Positions 1 to 7,877 of a DNA stretch of 22,291 nt are shown piece after piece. This stretch comes from a virus. Made by a program: the position numbers and the translations under genes. The stretch's first letter is position 1, and each line of letters starts with the position of its first letter. The stretch lies in IMG/VR virus record IMGVR_UViG_3300035070_000584, positions 1-22,291 of that record. One strand, written 5' to 3'. The notes below the pieces were generated by a model. The model did not search any database. It worked only from the letters and a program-made list of their open reading frames with translations, and was not told the origin of the DNA.

Positions 1-1
1 G

Positions 2-3000
2 ATTGCCGATAACGAAGAAACAAATGAAACACCAAGTGTTGCTCTTGATCCAGACCCAACATCAAGTATTGATACCAGTGCTAAAGCTATAGACTTTAAT
101 GTGTTTCAAGACTTTATAGCTAAGAGTTATAGAAGTGGTAAGAAAACAAATAATCCTGGTGTTACTGAAAACGAACGACCTGCAAACAAAACACAAGAAC
201 AGATAGAGAAGACAGACGAAAGACTAGCCAATGAACATACACCAGAAGCACAAGAAGCTGACGAGATAGATGATGCAGGTGACAATGAGGCCGAATACAA
301 AACAAATCCAAAAGCGGAGGCAGATAATCGAACATTATTTCAAAGGGCTTCAAACTTTTTAACTGGAGCTAAAACATCTATCGGTCGTTTGGTTGGCAAC
401 TGGTTTGCTGATCTAAGACATCTAGCTTCAAAAGATAAAGCACTTGCAAAAGTTTTAAATGTAATTGTTAAACGATCAGAATTTAGAGGCAGAATATACG
501 AAGAGTTAATGGCAATAATGAAGCCGTGGGCAAACTTAACAGAGGAACAAGCTGAACGTGTAACTAAGGTTGCAATCTTTGCTCGAAACGAAGCTTCCGT
601 AAATGGTAACAGAAAAGTATTAACACCAGTAGACGGAGAGATTACTGTAACTGAGGATGAGTTTAGATTTGGTACACAAGTTGATGAGAATGGTGATAAA
701 AAATTTAAGTTTGGTGTATCTCGTATGTTTGACCCAGAGACCATCACTCTTACTGGTGCAGAGATAGAAGCATATAATGCTTTACTTGAGATGGGTAATT
801 ATGAAAGACAATTAATTATTGAACAAACTATAGATCAATTAAAAAGTAATAAAGTTACAAGTTCTACGGTGACACAGTATTTAAAGAACATTGACTTTAC
901 CACAAACTATGCCAGAGATACACAAGCCTTGTTAAAACTAATAGGTCAACTAGAAACAGCAAGTGAAAGTTTAAAAGGTATTGATAGAGACGGTTCTCAA
1001 TCAATTAAAAATGCTATCAGTCGTATTGAAAAAATAGGTAAACAAATGAATACCGTTTACTTTCCAATGAGTCGATCAGGTGATAAGTATGTTGCCGTTA
1101 CAAAGAATGTTTTGAAAGATGGAAAGATTAAAAAAGAAGTTGTGTTGTGGAAAGCTTATGACACAAACAAAGGTATTAATGTTGCTGAGATGAATAAAGC
1201 TAAAAGTATGGCTTCACAACTGCTTGATAAATTTTCTAAAGATGAAGTTGTAAGAGATCCAAATACTAATGAAATATATAAAGATGAAAAAGGTAAAACT
1301 GTAAAAAAATATATACACTCTGGTGTTCAAGATAATACATATAATAATATAGCTAAAAGAGTCGGTCCAGATTTTATTGAAAGTCTTGATGCGTTTTTAC
1401 AACTATCCCCAACAGATACAGATGCCGTAAACCCAGATGTAAATTTTTATGAAAGTTTAAAAGACAAAGCTCAAGCATTAAAAGCTACCAAAGGTATACC
1501 TACATTTTTAAGAGAGTCACGAATGATTGCTGGGTTTGATCCTAAAGATGGTCTTGATGCTATAGGTAAACATATTAACTCTTTTGCTACTTGGGATGCT
1601 GGTTTTGTTTTTGACGATAGAATAAGAACAGCTTTTCGTGATGCTAAAAAAGTTCCTAATTCACCAGCAGCAGAGTATTCAGAAAAACTAGAACAGTATT
1701 TAGATAATGATCCACACGAGTTTCAAAATTTAAGACAAATTGGTTTCTTATATTTCTTAACAGATATTAGTGCTTCAGCTATGAACATGTTTCAAGGTAT
1801 ACCTGCTATGGTATACAACGGTATATATGCGGGGCAGTTTAAAGCAGCTAAGAAACAAGCATCAGTCACTAAAGAATTATTTGCCAAAGGTATTACACCA
1901 ACAACAACCTCAGATAATCAGTTTGATTTAGAAAAACTATCAAAGGCATTTGGACAACGAATACCACTGTTTAGAGATCCTAATAATTTATTAAGTTCTG
2001 TCATAAATCCAAGTCGTGCTAATGAATATTTAGGTAAACAAACTACAGATTTTATAAAAGGCGAAAAGCTAATTAACAAGGCTGGTATACCCAGAGGTAA
2101 GGCTAAACTTGAAAAGTTTGTAAGAACACTTGGTTTGATGTTTACAACAACAGAGGTAGCAAACAGATTAGCTTCGTATATCTCATCATATGAATTAACT
2201 GCTGACCGTAACACACTTCGTAAGGCTATCAACTATGCTCTACAAGATGAAGTATTTAAAGTTAGGCTACAAGATGATTTAAAACTAGATCCAAACACAA
2301 TATTACAAAACATAGATAATCTAACAACAGAACAAAACGAAGGTGTTAGAGATTTAATTGCACGTAATGCTGTTGAAGAAACACAGTTCCTTTATGGTAA
2401 AGAAACTAAGCCAAGAATCAGTAGAGGATGGGGCGCTTTAGCATTTCAGTTTAGTGAATATCCAACAATGATGTTAGCTTTAATGAAACGATTAGCATAT
2501 GATAAAGGACCAGAAGGTAGAAAAGCTTTTTTGGTTTACATGTTAGCCCTTATGATGACATCAGGTTTAATGGGTCTACCTTTTGTAGAAGACTTAACAG
2601 AATTAACTGAGGGTTTATTAAAAACTGCGGGTTATAAAAATGCAAATGCCACGAAGCTATGGTATGACATTACTGGAGATATTATGCATCCAAAGTTTGC
2701 CGAAGCAATTTATAGAGGTGGCTTTAGATTTGCAGGTGGTGTTGATATTGGTAGAAGAGTTGGTCTTGGTTCACACCCCGTTAGTGGTGGTCTAATAGAT
2801 TTCTTATTTAGTGATAAAGGTTTTTCAAAAGCAAGTGTGCCTTTGTTTAGTGTATTAAGTAAACCAAGTGTTGCTTATGATTATTTACAAACAGATGATG
2901 TTGGATTAGCCGTAGCTGAGCTTATGCCTAAACCGTTTGCAAATATTATTAAGTCAGTGCATTTAAAAGCTGATGGATATAAAACAAGATTTGGTGATAA

Positions 3001-3445
3001 AGTTATTGTTCCTAAAGATGTATCTTCTTTTGATGCAATTATGCAAAGTTTAGGTTTTACACCAGCAGATGTTGCTAGAGAAAGAGAAGCTATGTATTTA
3101 ACAAAGACAGAACGAAATGCTTCGGCGCATATCAGTAGAAGATTTTATAGAAGACTACAAAAATACCAAGGACAATTACACAGAGCCATCCAAGCCAAAG
3201 ATCAACAAGCTATTCAAAGCGCACGAGATGATATAAGAGAAATGTACGAAGATATTACCGAACATAATAAGAAGATGCTTAGTGATGGTAAAATTAATAT
3301 GACTATTAAGCTTAATGCCGACACAATTGCTGATAATTTTTACAACGAAATAGCTGGAGGTAATAGAACATTATCTAACCTTCCGTCTGATGATAGATAT
3401 ATGGCTAGAGAAAGACTTAAAAAACTACCACGAGGTATTGACTAA
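2..3445 (+). CDS. Very large internal virion / polyvalent-type protein, C-terminal part (5' end outside window)
   Basis: The frame is open from base 2. The first usable start (GTG at 101) has no ribosome site, and the codons before it look coding (acidic, Asp/Thr/Pro/Ser-rich), so the gene very probably begins upstream of the window. The visible 1,147 codons begin with an acidic low-complexity stretch and continue as mostly helical sequence. There is a hydrophobic segment around GFLYFLTDISASAMNMFQG (about residue 547 counted from base 101) and a second, more membrane-like one around FLVYMLALMMTSGLMGLP (about residue 810). A Lys/Arg/Gln-rich coiled-coil-like stretch lies near the end. Size, composition and a position ahead of late genes and a holin fit the giant internal virion proteins or multidomain polyvalent proteins that podoviruses inject with their DNA. 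No enzymatic motif was recognised here. The coding call is very firm; the role is inferred from size and context. Confidence 0.75.
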   Translation: MADNEETNETPSVALDPDPTSSIDTSAKAIDFNVFQDFIAKSYRSGKKTNNPGVTENERPANKTQEQIEKTDERLANEHTPEAQEADEIDDAGDNEAEYKTNPKAEADNRTLFQRASNFLTGAKTSIGRLVGNWFADLRHLASKDKALAKVLNVIVKRSEFRGRIYEELMAIMKPWANLTEEQAERVTKVAIFARNEASVNGNRKVLTPVDGEITVTEDEFRFGTQVDENGDKKFKFGVSRMFDPETITLTGAEIEAYNALLEMGNYERQLIIEQTIDQLKSNKVTSSTVTQYLKNIDFTTNYARDTQALLKLIGQLETASESLKGIDRDGSQSIKNAISRIEKIGKQMNTVYFPMSRSGDKYVAVTKNVLKDGKIKKEVVLWKAYDTNKGINVAEMNKAKSMASQLLDKFSKDEVVRDPNTNEIYKDEKGKTVKKYIHSGVQDNTYNNIAKRVGPDFIESLDAFLQLSPTDTDAVNPDVNFYESLKDKAQALKATKGIPTFLRESRMIAGFDPKDGLDAIGKHINSFATWDAGFVFDDRIRTAFRDAKKVPNSPAAEYSEKLEQYLDNDPHEFQNLRQIGFLYFLTDISASAMNMFQGIPAMVYNGIYAGQFKAAKKQASVTKELFAKGITPTTTSDNQFDLEKLSKAFGQRIPLFRDPNNLLSSVINPSRANEYLGKQTTDFIKGEKLINKAGIPRGKAKLEKFVRTLGLMFTTTEVANRLASYISSYELTADRNTLRKAINYALQDEVFKVRLQDDLKLDPNTILQNIDNLTTEQNEGVRDLIARNAVEETQFLYGKETKPRISRGWGALAFQFSEYPTMMLALMKRLAYDKGPEGRKAFLVYMLALMMTSGLMGLPFVEDLTELTEGLLKTAGYKNANATKLWYDITGDIMHPKFAEAIYRGGFRFAGGVDIGRRVGLGSHPVSGGLIDFLFSDKGFSKASVPLFSVLSKPSVAYDYLQTDDVGLAVAELMPKPFANIIKSVHLKADGYKTRFGDKVIVPKDVSSFDAIMQSLGFTPADVAREREAMYLTKTERNASAHISRRFYRRLQKYQGQLHRAIQAKDQQAIQSARDDIREMYEDITEHNKKMLSDGKINMTIKLNADTIADNFYNEIAGGNRTLSNLPSDDRYMARERLKKLPRGID

Positions 3446-3472
3446 CCATGACTAAGGTATATATTTAACTAT

Positions 3473-4258
3473 ATGAAAGACGTCCACGTGGCGATTGGTT
3501 GGGACTCAAGAGAAATAGATGCATACGATGTATGTGCACACTCAGTTGTCAGACGATCGTCAATACCTGTGGCTGTCACTCCACTCATGCATAATAATTT
3601 ACGATTCTTTAAATTGTTTGATCGTGAATGGCGCATTGATAAGAACGGACAACACTGGGACGTTAAAGACAACGCACCTTTTTCTACGGAGTTCAGTCAT
3701 ACTCGGTTTCTTATTCCAGAACTAGCGAGAAGAAACAAAGTAAAAGGGTGGGTAATCTTTTGTGATTGCGACTTTTTATGGCTTGATGATATAAAAAATT
3801 TACTTGATGAACTAGATGATGACTATCCAGTAATGACAGTTAAATTTAATTATCACCCAGAAGAAGATACTAAGATGGATAATAAGATACAGACGAAGTA
3901 CAACTGTAAGTTGTGGTCTTCGCTTATGGCTTTTAATATGAACCATAAAGCTAACAAAGAATTATCTTGTTATGATGTCAACGATATGAAAGGTCTTGAC
4001 CTTCATCAATTCGCATGGCTCTCACGAGGGCCTGCTAGTGTAGGAGAACTCAACCCAAAATGGAATTATGTTCCTGGTATAATGGGAGAACATACCCCGC
4101 TTACACCATCAGCTGTTCACTTTTCTTTAGGTGGTCCGTGGATGAGTGGCTATGACGACTGTGAGTATGCAGACAAATGGTTTGCTGAAAAAGCTCACAT
4201 GGATTACCAACATGGATCAACATTGAAGGATATGAAATGCCTACATTTTCACTTGTAA
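3473..4258 (+). CDS. GT8-like glycosyltransferase (GT-A fold)
   Basis: A protein of 261 aa. It opens with a beta strand typical of nucleotide-sugar transferases (VHVAIGWDSRE). The segment WVIFCDCDFLWLDD holds a DxD-type metal site (Asp98, Cys99, Asp100). AVHFSLGGPWMSGY (about 215-226) resembles the HF-x-G-x-PW motif of GT8 enzymes. Family knowledge: GT-A enzymes bind a nucleotide-sugar through Mn/Mg held by DxD. The acceptor cannot be read; virion or host-envelope glycan are both possible. It lies 27 nt after the virion gene and overlaps the next glycosyltransferase gene by 22 nt, so the two are probably co-translated. A weak AAGG lies upstream of the ATG. The fold call is fairly sure; substrate unknown. 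Confidence 0.75.
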   Translation: MKDVHVAIGWDSREIDAYDVCAHSVVRRSSIPVAVTPLMHNNLRFFKLFDREWRIDKNGQHWDVKDNAPFSTEFSHTRFLIPELARRNKVKGWVIFCDCDFLWLDDIKNLLDELDDDYPVMTVKFNYHPEEDTKMDNKIQTKYNCKLWSSLMAFNMNHKANKELSCYDVNDMKGLDLHQFAWLSRGPASVGELNPKWNYVPGIMGEHTPLTPSAVHFSLGGPWMSGYDDCEYADKWFAEKAHMDYQHGSTLKDMKCLHFHL

Positions 4259-5865
4259 CGTCGTTTCGCGGCGACCATTGGAATGTCTATGCAAAAGAAT
4301 GTATAGACAGTTTCGTAAAATACTGGCCTAAAGAAACTAAATTATATGTATATTATAATGACTGGCCTGAACGTGGTCTACAGAACTATGACCCTAATAG
4401 AGTCGAGTTCATTGACCTTATGAATCAATCAGAAGAACTCTGTCAGTTCTTTGCTAAACATAAAGATAAGAAAGATGACCCTAACTGGAGAACCGATGTA
4501 AAGAGGTGGGCCTATAAAGTATACACTGAGTATGACTTCTTTGTTAAGAATGCACCTAAGTGTGATGTCGGTATATGGCTTGATGCTGATACCGTTACGT
4601 ACAAAAAGGTAACTATGGATGATATCCAAAAGTGGATCCCAGAAGATGTCGATATATCTGTACTCGGTCGAACGGCTGTCAACTATATCGAGGCGGGGTT
4701 CTTAGCTTTACGTATGTCTGATCTCAACAAGGCTTTGTTTGCTGATATGTTTGGAGTGTGGAACACGGGTGAAGTGTATAACTATCGTGAGTGGCATGAT
4801 GCTTTTGTATTGACACGTATAATTAATTTACATCAAGCGCATGGTCTCAAGGTACATAACCTTTCACCACACTGTGCCGATCTAAATGCATTTGAGGCCT
4901 CACCGTTAGTCCGACACATGTATCACAACAAAGGTATGTTGAAGTTCAAACAACAACAAGCTAGTCAAGAACCGCCAAATACTAAAGTACAAGCGCAGAA
5001 GGAAGAAGGCTCAACTAAGAAACCAATTGTAGTTACACCACAAGATTGTATGCCGATAGAAGATATCCGTATGAATATCATAACTAATTCTAAAAGAGTT
5101 GACTCTAAACTAGAACGATGTAAATGGAACAACGAAGAAGTTATCATTGCATCAGCTGGTCCATCTCTTATGAAAGACCTTGACAAAATAAAAGAGATGC
5201 AAGCTAAAGGTATAAAAGTTGTGTGTGTTAAACATAGTCACAATACACTAATAGATAATGGTGTAATACCGTGGGCTTGTACAATACTTGATCCAAGACC
5301 ATTCAACGAAAAATCTACACACGGTTATGTACGTAAAGATTTACTAGCTAAACCACATAAAGATGTAATGTATTGGGTAGCAACCATGTCTAATCCAGAA
5401 GTAGTTACACATCTATTAGAACATAAATGTAAAATTGTAGCTTGGGATGCCTACTGTAATGCAATTGAAGGTTGGGATTATTTTAAGAACAAAACATTAA
5501 TTACTGGTGGCACTTGCGCAGGTATGAGAACTATTGGTATGCTACATACATTGGGTTTTAGATCCGTACACTTGTTCGGATTTGATTCATCAATTGAGGG
5601 CGAGCCAAAAAATAAGGATGAGTTAGCCGAGGATGGGAGAAAGAAATGGCTAAAGGTATCTGTTGGCGAAGAGAACGAACCACACTGGACAACAGGTGAG
5701 TTACTAGCTCAAGCCCAAGACTTTGAAAAACTTATGCAAAGAGAAGAAGTCGATATAGATATCCACGTGCACGGTGACGGTCTTGTCAAAGCACTGTGGG
5801 AAGATGGTCTTAAAGATAAAAATAAACAATTAAGTTACAAGGAGTTATTCGATGACATCCCGTAA
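4237..5865 (+). CDS. Fusion: GT-A glycosyltransferase plus DUF115/Maf-like domain
   Basis: A 542-aa protein with two modules. Residues 1-230 look like a GT-A glycosyltransferase: FSLVTSF at the N terminus, then GIWLDADTV with a DxD at Asp116-Asp118. A Gln/Glu/Lys/Pro-rich linker follows at about 235-265. Residues about 275-542 resemble DUF115 (MptE-like, the family of the motility accessory factors Maf/PseE linked to flagellin glycosylation), with the strand-loop IIASAGPSLMKD (about 303-314), a VVCVKHSHNTLIDNGVIPW segment and a later GGTCAGMRTIGMLHTLGF segment. Inference: one protein may both transfer a sugar and handle a nonulosonic-acid-like or protein-linked glycan. The start overlaps the previous gene by 22 nt and the end overlaps the next by 14 nt, giving a translationally coupled trio. 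The two-domain reading is likely; function is open. Confidence 0.72.
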   Translation: MPTFSLVTSFRGDHWNVYAKECIDSFVKYWPKETKLYVYYNDWPERGLQNYDPNRVEFIDLMNQSEELCQFFAKHKDKKDDPNWRTDVKRWAYKVYTEYDFFVKNAPKCDVGIWLDADTVTYKKVTMDDIQKWIPEDVDISVLGRTAVNYIEAGFLALRMSDLNKALFADMFGVWNTGEVYNYREWHDAFVLTRIINLHQAHGLKVHNLSPHCADLNAFEASPLVRHMYHNKGMLKFKQQQASQEPPNTKVQAQKEEGSTKKPIVVTPQDCMPIEDIRMNIITNSKRVDSKLERCKWNNEEVIIASAGPSLMKDLDKIKEMQAKGIKVVCVKHSHNTLIDNGVIPWACTILDPRPFNEKSTHGYVRKDLLAKPHKDVMYWVATMSNPEVVTHLLEHKCKIVAWDAYCNAIEGWDYFKNKTLITGGTCAGMRTIGMLHTLGFRSVHLFGFDSSIEGEPKNKDELAEDGRKKWLKVSVGEENEPHWTTGELLAQAQDFEKLMQREEVDIDIHVHGDGLVKALWEDGLKDKNKQLSYKELFDDIP

Positions 5866-6760
5866 AGTAGTCGGTGTATTTTTAAACTCGGCTGTACATC
5901 AACCACATGTAAATACATTAACAGCCATGACTCATGGTATTAGAGAAACAACAGACGACCTAGTATTCTTATCTAACTCAACAGAATATATGGAGTGTGA
6001 CGTAGCTATTATATTTGGATCTTGGAAAGATAGAGGTACGTCTCATCATCTATTAAAGAATAGTGTTGTTAACAGACACAAAGGTGACCTACTTGTTATT
6101 GAGACACCACTACTAGGTAGAACAATAACAGAAGATCATAAGTATTATCGTGTTGGTAAGGGACACTACATGAATACGTTAGGCACCTTCAACAATAAAG
6201 ATTCTGAAAAAGATAGATGGGGTATAATTAAAACAGACCTTGATCTTGGGATTAAGGACTGGAGAAAAGATGGAGACTATATACTATTCTTGATGCAGCT
6301 ACCAGGTGATGCAGCTACGGCTAACGTAGATATATTACAATGGTTACGAGAAGAAATAATTAAATGTAAAAAGGTATCGAAGAGACCTATAAGAGTACGG
6401 ATGCATCCTCTTATATCGTCTTACGATCTGTCTAAATTTGAGGAGTTTGTAGATGGACAAGAAAATGTTACTATGGTTTATGGAAATAAAGACCCAATTT
6501 ATAAAGACTTGCAAGGCGCTTGGGCAACTGTTGGATACTCGTCGGGAGGTACTGTGGATAGTCTGCTTGCTGGTGTCCCTGTTATTACACCTAGCAATCT
6601 TAACTTTGCTTATCCAATCAGCTCCCACGATATTAGTTGTGTAGAGAATCCAAAGATGGAAGATAGACAACAACTGTTTAACGACTTAGCTTACACACAG
6701 TGGACTGTAACAGAAATGGCTCATGGTCTACCATATAAACATTTATTGGAAAGCAAATGA
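5852..6760 (+). CDS. GT-B-like capsule-type polysaccharide glycosyltransferase
   Basis: A 302-aa protein. The C-terminal half has VRMHPLI (182-188) and WATVGYSSGGTVDSLLAGVPVI (about 224-245), the pattern of a loop, Gly/Ser-rich nucleotide-sugar site and buried strand in GT-B enzymes, especially capsule biosynthesis proteins of the KpsC/KpsS type. The N-terminal half has Rossmann-like strands (VVGVFLNSAV, CDVAIIFGSWK). It overlaps the upstream fusion gene by 14 nt, and GGAG lies before the ATG. It is the third gene of a sugar-modification cassette. Its TGA overlaps the ATG of a 15-codon micro-ORF. The acceptor is unknown. An alternative is a non-catalytic glycan-binding relative of the same fold. 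Confidence 0.65.
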   Translation: MTSRKVVGVFLNSAVHQPHVNTLTAMTHGIRETTDDLVFLSNSTEYMECDVAIIFGSWKDRGTSHHLLKNSVVNRHKGDLLVIETPLLGRTITEDHKYYRVGKGHYMNTLGTFNNKDSEKDRWGIIKTDLDLGIKDWRKDGDYILFLMQLPGDAATANVDILQWLREEIIKCKKVSKRPIRVRMHPLISSYDLSKFEEFVDGQENVTMVYGNKDPIYKDLQGAWATVGYSSGGTVDSLLAGVPVITPSNLNFAYPISSHDISCVENPKMEDRQQLFNDLAYTQWTVTEMAHGLPYKHLLESK

Positions 6761-6804
6761 CAACATACATAATTATAAACGTAATAATATTTCTATTGTT
6801 TTAG
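6757..6804 (+). CDS. 15-aa hydrophobic micro-ORF (candidate)
   Basis: This reads MTTYIIINVIIFLLF then TAG. Its ATG overlaps the TGA of the glycosyltransferase gene (ATGA), and its TAG directly abuts the ATG of the next gene at 6805. Almost every residue after the fourth is hydrophobic, enough for one short membrane helix. The exact fit between two genes with no spare base argues for translation. Against it: AT-rich DNA often gives Ile/Leu/Phe codons by chance, and no separate ribosome site is seen. It may only carry ribosomes across to 6805. Confidence 0.4.
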   Translation: MTTYIIINVIIFLLF

Positions 6805-7116
6805 ATGACAGATAAAAAGAAACCTGAAGACGTGGTTGTTAATTTATTTAAAGACACTAACGAACATATCATGACTGCTGACATGGCTAGACAGTTTCCA
6901 CCAGATCATTTTAATAAATTAGTTATGAATCAAATAGATGTTATTAAAGAAGATGCTAGTAAGCATGAAGCCACTGGTGTCATGACTGTTTTGTTTGATG
7001 ATAAAGGACCCTTAGTAGATTACTTTGCAGGTAGTATTAACTTACATATGGCCTACGTTTTGATGGACCAACTAAAAGATGTTATACTAGAGAAAATTGA
7101 AGAAGGATCTAAGTAA
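6805..7116 (+). CDS. Small hypothetical protein before the holin
   Basis: A 103-aa soluble, charged protein of no recognised family. The N terminus is Lys/Asp-rich (MTDKKKPEDVVVNLF). The middle has GVMTVLFDDKGPLVDYFAG, which looks like a small beta hairpin, and the end is an amphipathic helix (VLMDQLKDVILEKIEE). No signal peptide, membrane segment or cysteine pair is visible. It starts directly after the micro-ORF stop, and its TAA shares a base with the ATG of the holin gene (TAATG), so it belongs to the same late transcript. A link to lysis is suggested only by position. Confidence 0.7.
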   Translation: MTDKKKPEDVVVNLFKDTNEHIMTADMARQFPPDHFNKLVMNQIDVIKEDASKHEATGVMTVLFDDKGPLVDYFAGSINLHMAYVLMDQLKDVILEKIEEGSK

Positions 7117-7526
7117 TGTTAACAGCACTCATCGGTCCAGTTACTGGGCTACTTGATAAATTCATAGAAGACAAAGACCAAAAAGCACGTCTAGCTCACG
7201 ACATAGCTACCATGTCACAGAAGCATGCGAATGCTTTAGCAAAAGAACAAGCCAAAGCTAACACCGAGGCAGCTAAACATCCAAGCATGTTTGTAGCAGG
7301 AGCACGACCAGCAATCATGTGGGTCTGCGCAATAGGTTTATTTGTAAACTTCTTTATACTACCACTAATGACTTGGTTCACAGCCTTGTTTGCACCAGAA
7401 ATTAGTATGCCAAACTTTATAGATACTGGTGAACTTATTTCTTTAACGATAGCCTTACTCGGAATGGGAGGCTTACGTTCTTTTGAAAAATCAAAAGGGG
7501 TTGCAAGAGAGAACATGAAGAAGTAA
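7116..7526 (+). CDS. Holin, 3TM GTA-type family
   Basis: A 136-aa protein. A charged Lys/Glu/Ala-rich amphipathic helix (about 15-55) is followed by a segment with the motif ARPAIMWVCAIGLFVNFFI (63-81), then a second hydrophobic helix (about 106-121, ISLTIALLGMGGLRSFEK). The R-P-x-I/W-M-W arrangement and the closing GMGGLRSFEK match the 'holin of 3TMs, for gene-transfer release' family known from alphaproteobacterial gene transfer agents and many marine phages. Role: oligomerises in the inner membrane and releases or activates the endolysin at lysis. It is coupled by TAATG to the preceding gene. No endolysin is in the window. Confidence 0.82.
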   Translation: MLTALIGPVTGLLDKFIEDKDQKARLAHDIATMSQKHANALAKEQAKANTEAAKHPSMFVAGARPAIMWVCAIGLFVNFFILPLMTWFTALFAPEISMPNFIDTGELISLTIALLGMGGLRSFEKSKGVARENMKK

Positions 7527-7540
7527 AATATAATAATAAT

Positions 7541-7574
7541 CAGTGGGCTGCGGTCGTTAAGGCAACCAGCACTG
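7541..7574 (+). promoter_or_regulatory. Bulged hairpin in pqqA leader
   Basis: CAGTG (7541-7545) plus CTG (7548-7550) can pair with CAG-CACTG (7567-7574), leaving a two-base bulge and a 16-nt loop. TTTGTT follows. It could end the holin transcript weakly or form the 5' structure of a pqqA mRNA. Pairing was read by eye; no energy was computed. Confidence 0.4.
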
Positions 7575-7593
7575 TTTGTTAACCTTTAACAAA
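7575..7593 (+). promoter_or_regulatory. Perfect 8-bp dyad just before the pqqA ribosome site
   Basis: TTTGTTAA, spacer CCT, TTAACAAA is a perfect inverted repeat ending one base before the GGAG of pqqA. It may be an operator, or an RNA hairpin that limits access to the ribosome site. Confidence 0.45.
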
Positions 7594-7604
7594 TGGAGTT
7601 GATT

Positions 7605-7679
7605 ATGTGGTCTAAACCATCAATCACGGTTGTATCTATTGGTCTTGAAATCAATAGCTATGCTTGTGCCGAAAAATAA
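7605..7679 (+). CDS. pqqA: PqqA-like pyrroloquinoline quinone precursor peptide
   Basis: A 24-aa peptide starting MWSKP and containing GLEINSY. Family knowledge: PqqA is a 22-29-aa peptide whose Glu and Tyr, spaced E-x3-Y, are cross-linked by the radical SAM enzyme PqqE with chaperone PqqD and then cut out to make PQQ. Here Trp2, Lys4, Pro5, Gly13, Glu15 and Tyr19 fall at the same positions as in classical PqqA (Glu15/Tyr19). The tail SYACAE recalls alphaproteobacterial PqqA. The ATG at 7605 has GGAG (7595-7598) six bases upstream; the in-frame ATG at 7593 overlaps that site and is less likely. No pqqB-E is in the window, so maturation would rely on host enzymes. The gene sits alone between the holin and a convergent operon, behind two inverted repeats. 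The match is by eye, but the spacing is exact. Confidence 0.8.
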   Translation: MWSKPSITVVSIGLEINSYACAEK

Positions 7680-7704
7680 GGGAAGGGGCGAATCAGCCCC
7701 ACCC
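7680..7704 (+). terminator. GC-rich hairpin after pqqA
   Basis: GGG-AA-GGGGC, loop GAATCA, GCCCC-A-CCC can form an 8-bp stem with a small internal bulge, starting directly after the pqqA stop. It stands out in AT-rich DNA. No T-run follows, so it may stabilise the mRNA 3' end or act as a factor-dependent stop rather than a classical terminator. Confidence 0.5.
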
Positions 7705-7800
7705 ATTACAATTCTTCACAGACCTCCTAAAGGTAGTAGATTTCCAAATAGTAATAAAAGAAACTTGTTAGGGTATAGATGTCCGATAATTTGTTTGGGC

Positions 7801-7843
7801 AAAAAAAATCCCTAGAGGTTTACATTACCCACCCCTAGGGATT
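7801..7843 (-). terminator. Intrinsic terminator of the - strand operon
   Basis: Read on the - strand, AATCCCTAG (7843-7835) pairs perfectly with CTAGGGATT (7815-7807) and is followed at once by six T (7806-7801). It lies 35 bases after the stop of the last - strand gene. It closes the replication/metabolism transcript and separates it from the convergent + strand genes. The sequence from 7705 to 7800 holds no gene I can support. Confidence 0.85.
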
Positions 7844-7877
7844 ATTGACGACGTTGGTGTTCACTTCTAAATATATA

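Noticed and set aside
101-103. GTG at 101 as start of the large virion-type gene
   Set aside because: No ribosome site, and the frame is open and coding-like back to base 2.
340-747. 135-codon - strand frame opposite the virion protein
   Set aside because: Antisense to an unbroken coding frame, with no start signal or recognisable domain.
7630-7815. 61-codon + strand frame between the holin and terminator
   Set aside because: It starts at TTG without a ribosome site, overlaps pqqA in another frame, crosses the hairpin and terminator stem, and has no protein-like features.
7527-7877. tRNA gene in the longest non-coding stretch
   Set aside because: No cloverleaf, no T-arm GTTC consensus and no acceptor-stem pairing found by eye.
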